A stretch of 64,000 bases of DNA from Ehretia macrophylla (GCA_037974665.1 CM075771.1:17209425-17273424); one strand, 5' to 3'. Numbered from the stretch's first letter, positions 38,068 through 51,859 are shown. Translations and numbers: made by a program. The notes: generated by a model not told the origin, from the sequence alone.

Positions 38068-41000
38068 GAAGTTGTATTGCCCATGGTGCCGTGGGATTCG
38101 TTAATAGAAATGTGATGGATTAGGTTATCGTCCTTTTCGAGGCTCACGACGAACGATCCAGGATGAAAAAATATAGCAAAAGAAGAAAAATGGCTCGAAA
38201 CTGATGAAAACGTTCAATTTTGGGCTCCGAAGATAGGCGCAGTCGGGCAGGCATGCTGCCCCTATCGTAGAGCTCTTGGAGAGCTTTCCAACAGTATGCT
38301 GTGCGGCGCGTTACTCCTTACGGATCAAAAGTTATAGGCACCGGAGCGATGGAGACCTGGTCACAAGCCCCACGCCCTCGGTTTGCATGCCCAGCCTCTA
38401 CGTGAACCGAAGTTGTCTTGCCCAAGTTGCTATGGGATTCGGTAATAGAAATGTGACGGATTAGGTTGTCTTCCTTTTCGCGGCTCACGACGTGCGATCC
38501 GGGATGAAAAAAAAATGCAAAAGAAGAAAAGTGTCCCGAAACTGATGAAAATGTTCGATTTTTGGCTCTGAAAACAAGCGCTGCCAAGCAATCGTTTTGC
38601 CCCCAGCGTAGAGCTCTTGGAGAGCTTTCCAACGGTATACTGTGTGCCGCGTAACTCTTTACGGATCAAAAGTTATGGGCACCTGAGCCACGGAGACCTG
38701 GTCCTAAGCCCCCTGCCCTTGGTTTGTGGGCCCAGCCTCTACGTGAAGCGAAGTTGTCTTGCCCAAGGTGGAGTGGGATTTGATAAAAGATATGTGATTG
38801 ATTAGGTTTTCGTCCTTTTCGCGCCTCACGATGCGCGATCTGGGATGGAAAAATAGCGCAAAAGAAGAAAAGTGTCCCGAAATAGATGAAAATGTTATAT
38901 TTTGGGCTTTGAAAATAGGCGCGGATGAGCAGGCTTGCTGCCTCTATCGTAGAGCTCTCGGAGAGCTTTCCAACTGTATGTTGTGTGCCATATAAGTCCT
39001 TATGGATCAAAAGTTATGGGCACCGGAGCGACGGAGACTAGGTCATAAGCCCTATGCCCTCGCTTTGTGGGCCCAACCTCTACGTGAAGTGAAGTTGTCT
39101 TGCCCAAGGTGGCCAAGGATTCAGTAATAGAAACGTGATAGATCAGGTTGTCGTCCTTTTCGTAGCTCCCGACGTACGACCGGGATGAAAAAACTGCACA
39201 AAAGAAGAAAAGTATCCCGAAACTGATGAAAACGTTCATTTTTGGGATCCGAAAACAGGCACAGCTAGGCAGGCTTGTTGCCCCTATCGTAGAGCTCTCG
39301 GAGAACTTTCCAACGGTACGTTGTGCGCCACGTAACTCCTTGCGGATCAAAAGTTATGGGCATCGAAGCTACGGAGACCTGGTCCTAAGTCCCACGCCCT
39401 CGGTTTGCGGCCCCAGCCTCTACGAGAAGTGAAGTTGTCAAGCCCAAGGTGGCATGGGATTTGGTAATAAAAATGTTATGGATTAGGTTGTCATCCTTTT
39501 CGCGGCTCACGAAGTACGATCCAGGCCAAAAAAATAGCACAAAAGAAGAAAAGTATCCCAAAACTAATGAAAATGATCGATTTTGGGCTCTGAAAATAGG
39601 CGCAGCCGAGCAGTCTTGTTGCCCCCGACGTAGAGCTCTCAGGGAGCTTTCCAACGGTATGCTGTGCGATGCGCTTAACTCCTTACAAATCAAAACTTAT
39701 GGGCACCGGAGCGACGGAAACTTGGTCACAAGCCCCATGCCCTCGGTTTGCGGGCCCAGCCTCTACGTGAAGCGAAGTTGTCTTGCCTAAGGTGGCATAG
39801 TATTCTATAACAGAAATGTAATGGATTACGTTGTCGTCCTTTTTGCGGCTCACAACGTACGATCCGGGTCGGAAAAACAATACAAAAGAAGAAAAGTGTC
39901 TTGAAACTGATGAAAACATTCAATTTTCAACTTTGAAAATAGTCACAAGCAAGCGAGCTTGCTGCCCCCATCGTAGAGCTCTCGGAGAGCTTTCCAACGG
40001 TATGCTGTGCGCCGTGTAACTCCTTATGGATCAAAAGTTATGGGCACCAGAGCGACGGAGACCTGGTCCTAAGCCCCACGCCCTCGGTTTGCGGGCCCAA
40101 CCTCTACATGAAGCGAAGTTGTCTTGCCCAAGGTGCCGTGGGATTTGGTAATAGAAATATGATGGATTAGGTTGTCGTCCTTTTCGCGGCTCACGACGTA
40201 CGATCCGTGACGGAAAAACAGCGCAAAAGTAGAAAAGTATATCGAAACTGATGAAAACGTTCGATTTTAGTATCCGAAAATAGGCGCAACTGAGCAGGCT
40301 TGTTCACCCCATCGTAGAGCTCTCGGAGAGCTTTCCAACGGTATACTGTGTGTCGCGTAACTCCTTTCAGATCAGAAGTTATGGGCACCAGAGCGATGGA
40401 GATTTGGTCCTAAGCCCCAAGCCCTCGGTTTGCGGGCCGAGCCCTTACGTGAAGAGAAGTTGTCTTGCTTAAGGTGGTGTGGGATTCGATAAAAGAAATG
40501 TGATAGAATAGGTTGTCGTCCTTTTCGCGGCTCACGACGTACGATCTGGGACGAAAAAACAGAGCAAAACAAGAAAAGTGTCCAAAAATTGATGAAAATG
40601 TTCAATTTTGGGCTCCGAAAATAGGCGCATATGATCAGGCTTGGTTCTTGCGTCGTAGAGCTCTCGGAGAGCTTTCCAACAGTATGCTGTGCACCGCGTA
40701 ACTCCTTACGGATCAAAAGTTATAGGCACTAGAATGATGGATACCTGGTCAAAAGCCTCACGCCCTCGGTTTGCGGGCCCAGCCTCTACGTGAAGTAAAG
40801 TTGTCTTGCCCAAGGTGGCGTGGTACTTGGTAAAAGAAATGTAAGGGATTAGGTTGTCGTCCTTTTCGCAGCTCACGACGTACGATCCGGGACGGAAAAA
40901 CATCGCAAAAGAAGAAAAGTGTCCAGAAACTGATGAAAATTTTCGATTTTTGGCTCCTAAAATAGGCATAACCAAGCAGGCTTGCTGCCCCCGTCGTAGA

Positions 41001-44000
41001 GCTCTCGAAGAGCTTTCCAACGGTAGGCTGTGCGCCGCGTAACTCCTTACGGTTCAAAAGTTATGCGCATCGAAGCGACGGAGACCTGGTGCCAAGCCCC
41101 ACGCCCTCGGTTTGCGGGCCCAGCCTCTATGTGAAGCGAAGTTGTCTTGCCCAAGGTGGAGTGGGATTCGGTAATAGAAATGTGATAGATTTGGTTCTCG
41201 TCCTTTTCACGGCTCACGACGTACGATCCAAGACAGAAAAACTGTGCAAAAGAAGAAAAATGTCTCAAAACTAAAGAAAACGTTCAATTTTGGGCTGCGA
41301 AAACATGCGCAGGCAAGCAGGCGAGCTGCCTCCCTCGTAGAGCTCTCGGAGAGCTTTCCAACGGTATGCTGTGCTTCGCATAACTCTTTACCGATCAAAA
41401 TTTATGGGCACCGGAGCCACAGAGACCTTGTCCTAAGCCTCATGCCTTCGGTTTGCGGGCCCAACCTCTAAGTGAAGCGAAATTGTCTTGCCCAAGGTGG
41501 CGTGGGATTCGATAATAGAAATGTGCTGGATTAGGTTGTCATCCTTTTCGCGGCTCACGACGACTGACCCGGGAAGAAAAAACAGCGCAAGAAGAAGAAA
41601 AATGGCCAGAAATTGATGAAAATGTTTGATTTTGGTTACCAAAAATAGGCACAGCCAAGCAGGCTTGCTATCCCTGTCATAGAGATCTCGTAGAGCTTTC
41701 CATCGGTATGTTGTGCGCCGCGTAATTCCTTACCGATCAAAAGTTATAGGCACTAAAGCGACGGAGACCTAGTCCCAAGCCTCACGCCCTCGGTTTGTGG
41801 TCCCAGCCTCTACGTGAAGCAAAGTTGTCTTGCCTAAGGTGCCACGGGATTTCGTAACAAAAATGTTATGGATTAGGTTGTCGTCTTTTTTGCAGCTCAC
41901 GACGTACGATCCGAGACAGAAAAATAGCGCAAAAGAAGAAAAGTATCCCGAAACTGATGAAAACATTCGATTTTGGGCTCTGAAAAGAGGCACAGCCGAG
42001 AAGGATTGATGCCTGCGTCGTAGACCTCTCGGAGAGCTTTCCAACGGTATGCTGTGCGCCGCGTAACTCGTTACGGATCAAAAGTTATGGGCACCGGAGC
42101 GACAGATACCTGGTCTCAAGCCCCACGCCCACGGTTTGCGGGCCCAGCCTCTACGTGAAGTGATGTTGTCTTGCCCAAGGTGGCACGGGATTTGGTAATA
42201 GAAATGTGATGGATTAAATTCTCGTCCTTTTCGCGTCTCACGACGTACGATCAAGGCTGGAAAAACAGCGCAAATGAAGAAAAGTATCACGAAACTGATG
42301 AAAACGTTCAATTTTGGGCTCTGAAAATAAACGTAGCCGAGCAGGCTTGCTACCCCCGTCGTAGAGCTCTCAGAGAGCTTTCCAACGGTATACTGTGTAC
42401 CGCATAACTCCTTACGGATCAAAACTTATTGGCACTGGAGCGTCGGAGACTTGTTCTTGAGCCCCACGCCCTCGGTTTGCGGGCTTAGCCTCTACGTGAA
42501 CCGAAGTTGTCTTGCCTAAGGTGGCTTGGGATTCGGTAATAGAAATGTCATGGAATTGGTTGTCGTCCTTTTTGTGGCTCACGACGTACGATCCGGGACG
42601 AAAAATAGCGCAAAAGAAGAAAAGTGTCCAAAAACTGATGAAAACGTTCAATTTTGAACTCTGAAAATAGGCACAGACGATCAGGCTTGCTGCTTGCGTT
42701 GTAGAGCTTTCCAACGGTATGCTGTGCACCGTGTAACTCCTTACGGATCAAAAGTTATGGGCACCGGAGGGACGGAGAACTGGTCGTAAGCCCCACGCCC
42801 TCGGTTTGCGGGCCCAGCCTCTAAGTGAAGTGAAGCTGTCTTGCCCAAGGTGGCGTGGTATTCGGTAACATAAATGTAAGGGATTAGGTTGTCGTCCTTT
42901 TCACAGCTCACGACGTACTATCCGGGACGGAAAAACAGCACAAAAGTAGAAAAGTGTCCATAAATTGATGAAAATGTTTGATTTTAGGCTACTAAAATAG
43001 GAGCAACTGAGCAGGCTTGTTACCCACATCGTAGAGCTCTCGGAGAGCTTTCCAACGGTATGCTGTGCGCCGAGTAACTCCTTACGGATCAAAAGTTAAG
43101 GGCACCGGAGCGACGGAGACCGGTCCTAAGCCCTACACCCTCGATTTGCGGGCCCAGCTTCTATGTGAACCGAAGTTGTCTTGCCCAAGGTGGAGTGGGA
43201 TTCAGTAATAAAAATGTGATGGATTAGGTTGTCGTCCTTTTTGCAGCTCACGACATACGATCCGAGACAAAAAAACGGAGAAAAAGAAGAAAAGTGTCCC
43301 GAAACTGATGAAAACGTTCAATTTTGGGCTACGAAAACAGGCGCAGCCAAGCAAGCTTGTTGGCCCCATCGTAGAGCTCTCGAAAAGCTGTCCAACGGTA
43401 TGCTGTGCGCCGCGTAACTCCTTACGGATCAAAAGTTATGGGCACCGAAGCGACGGAGACCTGGTCCTAAGCCCCACGCCCTCAGTTTGCGGGCCCAGCC
43501 TCTACGTGAAGCAAAGTTGTCTTGCCCAAGGTGGCGTGGGATTCAGTAATAGAAATGAAATGGATTAGGTTGTCGTCCTTTTCGCGGCTCACGACGTACG
43601 ATCCAGGACGGAAAAACAACGCAGAAGAAGAAAAGTGTCCAGAAACTGATGAAAATGTTTGATTTTGGGTTCCAAAAACAGGCCCAATCGAGCAGGCTTG
43701 TTGCCCCCGTCGTAGAGCTCTCGGAGAGCTTTCCAACGGTATGATGTGCGCAACATAACTCCTTATGGATCAAAAGTTATGGGCACCGGAGCGACGGAGA
43801 CTTGGTCCTAAGCCCCACGCCCTCGGTTTGCGAGCCCAGCCTCTACGTGAAGCGAAGTTGTCTTGCCCAAGGTGGCGTGGGATTCGGTAATAGAAATGTG
43901 ATGGATTAGGTTGTCATACTTTTCACGGCTCACGACTTACGATCTGGGACAGAAAAACAACGCAAAAGAAGAAAAGTGTCCCAAAATTGATGAAAACGTT

Positions 44001-44180
44001 CCATTATGGGTTCCGAAAATAGGCGCAGCCGAGTGAGCTTGCTGCCCCCATAGTAGAGCTCTCGGATAGCTTTCCGACGGTATGCTGTGCGGCGCGTAAC
44101 TCCTTACGGATCAAAAGTTATGGGCACCGGAGCGACGAAGACCTGGTCCTAAGCTCCACGCCCTCGGTTTGCGGGCCGAG
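38068..44180. repeat. Satellite array, segment 4 (~18 monomers)
   Basis: Continues the 341-bp array to ...gcgggccgag, where element 3 starts. A block at 38.5-38.95 kb repeats the variant series seen at 29.25-29.6 kb (gcgctgcc, gattaggttttcg, gttatattttggg, gcctctatcg). The monomer near 42700 has lost 11 bp from the dyad tagagctctcggagagcttt, leaving tagagctttcc. No gene is supported. Confidence 0.95.
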
Positions 44181-47100
44181 TGTCACGCCCCAACCCGGCC
44201 TATAAGGTTAGACTAGGGTATGATCTAAACATTCAAGTCACGTCTCGTACTTAATTGTTCATGAAAATTTAACACTTAATGTATTAGCCTAAACTCCAAA
44301 AAAATTTCAGAAAACTGGCAGCATAACGGCTGTAATTGGGCTCTTTGGTTTGACCTAATTCTCTAAACGGCTCAAATTTTTCAATCTCAATTTCATTTCC
44401 AACTTGGATTACTATTTACCATCAATTGAAATGCCTACTGGTTATCTCGATGCCTCGTTTAATTAATAACCTAGCATGATACTATGTCTCGTTTGTTTGT
44501 TTATCCTCGTTACAAAAGTACCTGTTGATCTTAGCTTAACAATGAGTACCTGCTTAAGATTTGATTGGTTCATTTTACTTAGCCCTTACCTAATACTTCA
44601 TAATCCTATTATAGATACTAGCAGTAATAATAGCAAAATGACCATAGTAATGTGTGTCTAGTTCATATCAGTACAAGCCAAAATTAGACCCCAAATTACA
44701 ATGGGGGTCTTTTACATTACAAACAACAAGCAACATAAAAGAAATAGCCTTCGAGTAGCATAGTTCACAAATAGCCATAATCACGCAAAGCACATAGGAC
44801 AAGTAGTCACTCCAAGGAATAATCGTTAGGCACATCGTCCTCAGGTACCTGTTCTTGATCTTCTTCACCTGAGATGATAAAAGAGGGTGAGTCCTTATGA
44901 ACTCAGCGAGGGGGAACGAGAAATAGGTTTTGAAACTCATTTTCCAGTTCAACTTATGAAAATCCTTTTGTAAGCATGAATGTACACAATTAAGTACATA
45001 ACAATAATATAAAGTAAAGGAACACAATTACCAGTCTTTCCTCCCCGAGGTCCTCTAGGAACCAAGCGAGAGTACTTATACATATAGTAAAAGGATACGG
45101 TGAGCTTTTGCTCTCAGTTGTTGCGGCCGACTTCAAATCATCCCCTTATCACGCCAAGTGGGTGTACTCCGGATGTACCCCGAAATCCTACGACCCAACT
45201 CTCCGAGGAAGTCTAGCCCCCAAGCGAGAGAGGGAATTGGACAATGGTAGTCACGGTTGCACTGGCAAGCCCGATGCCGCCCGGTGTGCGTGAACGCTAC
45301 CACGCCAGAATGAAAGGTTGCAACCTCATATGCAATGCACATTTATGACATTTAATATATCACATTAGGAGGACAACAAAGTAGGTTGCCTCCGGACAGT
45401 CATAAGATTGCATATTAACAAATAAACAAGTGAGGCACTAATAGACAAGTAATTTCACTTGAAAGGCACATGGAGTTATACGAACATTAAACGGGCAGCC
45501 ATGTACGCACGTAAATTAAGTCATATAACTCAATTCAAAGTCCACGTAATCAAATAATAAGACTATTCAACATGCAACAACATTTACGTGGGTTTGGATG
45601 CAAGAAAGGCCTATTTGTCAACATGCAATGATCAAAATCACATTTAGGGCTATAAGGGCAACTACGGGCAGCCTACTCAACATATAATTACACACAATAT
45701 CCAAAGGATCAACACTTAGCAAGTTTACCTAGTCACTAGGGTTTCCATTTCGTGCTTACCCGTGCGATTAAGCCCCAAGTCAACTCAAAATCAATCTCAA
45801 GCCATGCATAAATTAATTCAAACATCCCCAAGTACTCAAAACATTCCACACAACATCCCAATGCCACAATCCCAAGCATTTAATACCACAAGAGAAGTTA
45901 CAACAAAGTTTCTAAGCATATAACTAAGTGAAACCCTTACTACAATAGGCTGTTTTTCTCACAATCATTAAGACAAGCAAAAACTTTCCAATTCCAGTGA
46001 ATAAGATTTCAAATTAAAGCTTAAGAAATGAAATAAAATCAGAAACAAACCTTGCATCATTTGGAGTGCGGGTCCAATAGTTATAGCCAAAGCAGTGGGA
46101 CTGCACAAAACTGTCCAGATTTGCACACATTCCAATACTTATCATTTTTGAGGTCCTTAGGGTCAGATATAGCCTTGGTTCATTTCTGACAAAAACGTCC
46201 AGAACTGAAATACATAGCAGCAAACCAAATTTCATGCATTTTGGACATCATTTACTAAGTCAAAACTGGTTTGTTCTACAAGGTCAGTGCATCTGCCAAA
46301 TCCTGCTTCATTTTTCCAGACTTTCTAGATTTGGACACATTTTAATGATTTGCCATTTTGAGGACCTTAGAGTCAAAATTAGCTTTGGATTATTTCTACG
46401 AAAAATGTTTAAAACCGGAGAAACGAGTTACCTACCAATTTTAATGCATTTTCAACATCATTTGCCTAGACAAACTCACCTCGCAACAACAAAACAGAAA
46501 GCTGTCACCAAACCCGATTTCATCTATCATCACCTTCAAGCCAAAATCTTGCCATGCATGGTTGTAAAGCTTATAAACACACATATATCTCAAGTACAAA
46601 AGCAAATACAAAAATTTAAGAGCATGCATATGGATTTTTGAAGGATTTTCAAAAGGTTTTAGCCCTCACCTTAGCAAATCAACAAGAAGATGCACAAAAC
46701 TTTGATGAAGCACAAATTTCTTCTTCTTCCTTGCTTAGCCGAGACTCCAACTCGATTTTCTCTATTTTTCCTAGCTTAGTGGCCAAGTTCTTAGTAGATG
46801 CATGTGGTTAGAACAAGAAGAAAAGAAATGGAAGCTAGCAAACTCACCAAGGCCGAAATGGTGACTCAAAGAGCTTGCATGTGTGATCCTTGCAACTTAG
46901 CTAGCTTGGTCGAGTCTCTATGCTTGTTGCTTGTCTTGATGCACCATGGCATGATAAAGATGAGCAATGGTAAGATGAAACTCAGGCAAGGCAGAAAGAG
47001 GGAGAGAAGAATGAGAGGTTGAGAGAGAAATGTGAGGAAATGAGTGAATGAAGAAAAAAAAATGAAGGCTTTTGCAATTGTTAAGGCATATGTCGGCCTT

Positions 47101-47737
47101 GAGCTTTGTAATTCAGCCTTTTTTATGTCTTCAAGGAGCATTTTGAAATTCCTAGCATGGGCAAGTCGCATTTGGTTGAGATTGGGAGTTTTGAGGAGGT
47201 GTTTGAGCTAGTTTTTTATGCATTTGTGTCATAGAATTGTCATAGTTTGTCTAGGAATTAAGTTGAATTAAACAAGCAAGCACAAAAGCCCACATGGTGG
47301 TCGGCCAAGGCATCTAAAAATCTGATTTTTTGTCATCTTTTGAGCATTATTTAATTGTGTGTTGAAAGTGCAAAAAGAATAAGGAATGTCTAGCTTTTTG
47401 TGAGATTTTGTCTTCTAGTGGGTTGAATTAGTAATTTAATAATAGTTAGTGGAATTCGTAGGATTAATTAATGACCTAGTGCTTCGTGTAAGATGCTTTC
47501 TTGATTAGCGTGAGGGCACGCTTTCCTAGGTCTAGGGCACGCACTACGAGGTAGGACACGAACTACGAGACGAACGCACATTTTCCAAGTAAATGCACGC
47601 AACCCTAAATGAATGCACGTAATTCAATGCATGACACACAAAACGAACACAATTCTTAAACCTAGGTCAAGGCACGCAAATCTAGGTTAGGGCACACGAA
47701 ACGAGGTATCGCACGCAAATCGAGGTCGGGCCTCACA
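44181..47737 (-). repeat. Left (3') LTR of element 3, 3557 bp
   Basis: Runs from tgtcacgccccaacccgg to gggcctcaca on the + strand. The 69-codon sense ORF is intact at 45133-45342. GC-rich hairpin at about 45258-45290, palindrome-derived aggttgcaacct at about 45316, GA-rich tract at 46990-47050, U3 short repeats at 47511-47737 (227 bp). Confidence 0.94.
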
Positions 47738-47750
47738 TCCTCCCCTCCTT
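47738..47750 (-). promoter_or_regulatory. Polypurine tract of element 3
   Basis: Reads aaggaggggagga on the - strand and abuts the TGTGAGGCC start of the 3' LTR. Primes plus-strand DNA synthesis. Confidence 0.85.
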
Positions 47751-47777
47751 AAAAGAATTTCGTCCCGAAATTCAATA

Positions 47778-48935
47778 TTACCTTTGAAATAAAGCTGGAT
47801 ATTGCTGCTCCATCTGGTCTCGCCTTTCCCACGTTGCTTCTTCAACTCCATGATGATCCCACAGCACTTTCACCATCGGTATAGTTTTGTTGCGCAACTC
47901 CCAATCTTGCTGGTCTAGGATCCGATTGGGCTTCTCCTCATAAGACAAGTTCTCCCGAAGCTGCAACGGTTCTGGCTCCAAGATAAGCGATGGATCAGGG
48001 TAATACTTCTGCAGCATTGAAACATGAAAGACGTCGTGAATATTGGAGAGGTTTTGGGGTAGTGTCAGGTGATACGCCAATTTGCCAATCTTCTCAATTA
48101 TCTCAAATGGTCCTACAAATCTCGGGCTCAACTTTCCACCCTTGCCGTGTTTAATCAGTCCCCTCCGAGGTGATATCTTCAAGAACACCTTGTCGCCGAC
48201 CTCAAACTCTAGACTCTGTCTCCGTCGGTCTGCATAGCTCTTCTGTCTGCTTTGGGCGGTAAGCATCCGTTTTCGGATGAGGTGGATATTATCAACAGTC
48301 TTCATAAGTTCAGGTAGAAGGGTCGGGTCAAAAGTCTTCGTTTCACCTACTTCATCCCAGTAAATTGGGGATCGACACTTACGTCCATACAATGCCTCAA
48401 ATGGGGCCATTCCGATAGTGGCTTGATAGCTGTTATTATAAGCGAACTCCGCTAGAGACATATATTTCTCCCAACCTATCCCGAAGTCTAAAACACACGC
48501 CCTTAGAATATCCTCCAGAATCTGAATAGTTCTCTCCGATTGTCCGTCAGTCTGAGGGTGATAAGCCGTGCTGAAACTCAACTTCGTTCCCAAAGCTTCT
48601 TGCAATCTCTTCCAAAATTGGGAAGTAAAATGAGGATCCGTATCCGATACAATACTCACAGGCATCCCGTGTAATCTTACAATTTCTGCCACATACATAT
48701 CTCCTAATCTCTCAGGACTATCCTCCTTGTTCATCGGTAAGAAGTGCGCCGACTTAGTCAATCTATCCACTATGACCCAAACGGCATCATGACCCTTTTG
48801 TGACCTGGGCAGGTCCATAACAAAGTCCATAGTTATGTGTTCCCATTTCCATTGAGGAATCTCCAATGGTTGAAGTAAACCTGCGGGTCGTTGATGTTCC
48901 GCTTTGACTCTCTGGCAAGTCAAACACCGTGCCAC
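47778..48935 (-). pseudogene. Element 3 pol: integrase core, C-terminal domain and chromodomain
   Basis: 385 open codons. Integrase makes the target cut and joins retrotransposon DNA to the chromosome. Visible in order: ARCLTCQRV (second half of the HHCC zinc site), catalytic D37 (ITMDF), D98 (SIVSD) and E134 (GQSE) with the DD35E spacing, [17 protein letters not shown], the GPF-type motif RFVGPFEII near residue 275, [13 protein letters not shown], and a C-terminal chromodomain from about residue 338 ([28 protein letters not shown]). The stop lies 41 bp before the LTR. The first Met is internal: the N-terminal part is in the next fragment, shifted by two nearby 1-base indels (about 49015 and 48940). 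Fused to no other protein now, so not functional as it stands. Confidence 0.92.
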
Positions 48936-48959
48936 AAACTTGCAATCTCTCTCTTCATG

Positions 48960-49454
48960 TTATTCCACCAATAGTGTTGCTTCAAATCCCGGTACATCTT
49001 TGTTCCGCCGGGGGTGAATAGTGTATCTTGAATTATGGGCTTCTTCAAGAATCTTCTTTTTCAGCTTTGGTTCATTGGGAACACAAATCTGATTCCTAAA
49101 CCTCCAAATACCATCATCATGAAACTTGAAATCTGCGTTGCTTTCTTTAATCTTCTGAAATTGTTGGTCCTTCTGTTGAGCCTCTCGCAACTCGGACAAC
49201 AAGGTCGATTGAACTTGTGTAGTGGCAAAAAGTAACCCTTTCCGAGTCAATTGTGGTTTCCACAAAAATGGTTCCTCCAAAAACTCCTGCACCTTAACTT
49301 CCAGTTTTGCCATGCTCGCTTTCCTACTTAAGGCATCTGCAACTAAATTTGCTTTACTGGGCACATAATTGATTGTGCAGTTATAATCATCCAAAAGCTC
49401 CATCCACCGCCTTTGCCTCATATTCAAATCCTTTTGAGTGAACAAGTATTTCAA
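48960..49454 (-). pseudogene. Element 3 pol fragment: RNase H C-terminal half and integrase linker
   Basis: 164 codons with [36 protein letters not shown], then the linker [19 protein letters not shown] and HNSRYTIHP, the start of the integrase zinc domain. The last residues ([16 protein letters not shown]) are out of frame because of one extra g in ccgccggggg near 49015. Confidence 0.87.
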
Positions 49455-50008
49455 GCTCTTGTGATTAGTAAATACCTCAACTTGTTACCCCACAGATAAT
49501 GCCTCCATTTCTTGAGTGCAAACACAATAGCCGCTAATTCCAAATCATGCGTCAGGTAGTTCAATTCATATGGCTTCGGTTTCCTAGAGGCATACGCAAT
49601 CACCCTACCATTTTTCATCAACACACAACCTAATCCTTCCGTCAAAGCATCGCTATAGATTACAAAACCTTGACTCCCTTCAGGCAATGCAAGAACAGGT
49701 ACGGTCGTCCATCTTCTCTTCAACTCTTGGAAGATGTTCTCACCCTTATCATCCCACACGAACTTTGTTTTCTTTTGAGTGAGCTTTGTAAGTGGTCCTA
49801 CAATCTTAGAGAAATCTTTCACGAATCTCCGATAATAGCTAGCTAGACCAAGAAAACTATGAATCTCCGTAACATTCTCCAGCTTCTTCCAAGACATCAC
49901 TGCTTCTATCTTTGCTGGATCCACCGCTATTCCCTCTTGGGATATGATATGTCCCAAAAATGCAATCTGCTGCAACCAAAATTCGCACTTGATAAACTTT
50001 GCGTACAA
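49451..50008 (-). pseudogene. Element 3 pol fragment: RT connection and RNase H N-terminal half
   Basis: 185 codons continuing RT in the same frame across the TGA at 50018-50020. Includes [69 protein letters not shown] and [20 protein letters not shown]. The frame is lost after HYLWGNK by a 1-base deletion near 49490, giving LRYLLITRA and a stop. Confidence 0.88.
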
Positions 50009-50017
50009 TTGATGCTC

Positions 50018-51787
50018 TCAAAGTTTCTGCAGTACCAACCGCAGATGTTGTTCATGCTCAGCCTCGGATTTCGAGTATACCAAAATATCATCAATGAAGA
50101 TCACCACAAATTGGTCCAAGTAGGGTTGAAACACCCTGTGCATCAAGTCCATAAAAGCTGCAGGGGAATTAGTTAGTCCAAATGGCATCACCACATATTC
50201 ATAATGCCCATATCTTGTCCTGAAAGCCGTTTTAGGCACATCTTCCTTTTTGATCCGCAATTGATAATACCCTTGCCTCAAGTCGAGTTTCGAATACACT
50301 TTGGCTCCTTGAAGTTGATCAAACAACTCGTCGATCAGGGGAAGTGGGTATTTATTATTGACAGTCACTTGGTTCAATCCTCGGTAATCGATGCATAGTC
50401 TTAACATTCCATCTTTCTTCTTTACAAATAGAACTGGTGCACCCCACGGAGAAGAACTCGGTTGAACAAACCCCTTCTTCAACAATCCTTGCAATTGGTC
50501 CTTCAATTCTTGTAGCTCGGCCGGTGCCATCCGATAGGGGGCTTTAGATATCGACTGGGTGCCAAGCAGTAACTCTATAATGAACTCGATCTCCCAATTT
50601 GGGGGTAAACTGGGCAATTCTTCTGGAAACACATCCGCATAGTCTTTGATCACAGGCATTTCCTCCAACTTAGCTTTGTCCGATGGCTTGTTGATGAGGT
50701 AAGCTAAGTATCCACTACACCCTTTTCTCAAAGACTTCAGTGCTTTCGTAGATGAAATGATGGAACTCCCGGTGAAATCTCTCCGACCTACTACTTCCAG
50801 TATTGGTTGACCATGTACCTGGAACGTTATAATCTTCGTCCGACAATCTAGTTGGACATGATGTTTTGCCAACCAGTCCATCCCTAAAATGACCTCATAG
50901 TCTCGAAAAGGTAATACAATAAGATTGGCTGAGAATTCCCTATCCTTAATTTGGATTTTACATGCTTTACAAGCTGAGCTAGTAACAAGTTTAGAACCCA
51001 TTGGAGTACCAACTTCTACTTCGTATGGAAAACATACAACTTTCAGTTTCACACGTTCCACACATAAGGGAGTAATAAATGAATGAGTAGCACCCGGGTC
51101 AATTAGCACCCTAACAGGTTGATTCAGTATGAAGAATGTACCTTCAACAACAGCGGTCTCATCTGGAAGCTCCTCGCACTCAATAGCATAAGCTCGAGCC
51201 TGAACTCTAGGAACTGGAGTCTTGCCTCTACCAGCTGGTTTACCCTGATTCTGTCCTACCTGCCATTTAGGGCAATCCTTGATCTGATGCTGATCACTAC
51301 CACATCTCACACATCGTCCTGACTTCTTCCAGCACTCGGCCTCAGTATGACCCTTCTTGTCACAGTAAGAACAGTTGACAGACTGAGTAGCAGGTGAACT
51401 ACTTGTGGATCTGCGAGTGGAAGAGGCTGATGGCGCTTTCGTCGGGCCACGGTTATTCACTGGCCTGTTCTGGCTCTGGCCCTGATTACGACTCTGACTC
51501 TGGAATTTCTTCTGCTGACCTGGAGGCTGGTATGGTTTCTTGTTCGGCTGACTTGAACTGTCTCTATCAAGTTTCCTCTTCTCAACTCGAGAGGCAGCAG
51601 CAAAGACAGCAGAATATGTATCAAAGTCATGAGAAGCCAACTGGTCCTGAATCTTTGGCCTCAATCCAGTAGTAAATTTCCACATCTTCGCCTCCGAAGT
51701 ACTAACCATATATTGAGCATAACGGGACAGTCGGTCAAAACGAGCCTCGTACTGGGCCACCGTCATGTTACCCTGGGTCAAGTGCAT
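50018..51787 (-). pseudogene. Element 3 gag C terminus, nucleocapsid, protease and reverse transcriptase
   Basis: 589 open codons, the longest in the window. In order: end of gag core ([17 protein letters not shown]), Gln/Ser-rich basic linker (about 75-135), two CCHC zinc knuckles (C139-C142-H147-C152 and C159-C162-H167-C172), aspartic protease (active D230 in [20 protein letters not shown] at 302), then RT from about 410 with [24 protein letters not shown] (D502) and [11 protein letters not shown] (D566, D567). It ends LRLVLQKL at TGA 50018-50020; the next codons, in the same frame, resume as EHQLYAKF, so one nonsense codon splits RT. The same stop is present in element 2. The Met shown is internal; the frame is shared with gag upstream. 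Confidence 0.93.
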
Positions 51788-51859
51788 GAACTCCTCAATC
51801 CGCCTCTGCCTGAAAACTGTATGTACATATTTCTTCTTGAATGCCTAAACGAAATTACC

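Noticed and set aside
23465..44180. CRISPR-like or rDNA spacer array
   Set aside because: Units are contiguous ~341-bp monomers without unique spacers, and no 5S, 18S or 25S sequence is present.
46234..46641. 135-codon + strand ORF in the left LTR of element 3
   Set aside because: Antisense to the LTR, not preserved in sister LTRs at the same length, no recognisable domain.
47600..47625. Telomere-like accctaaa in the LTR
   Set aside because: Single occurrence inside a degenerate short repeat, not an array.
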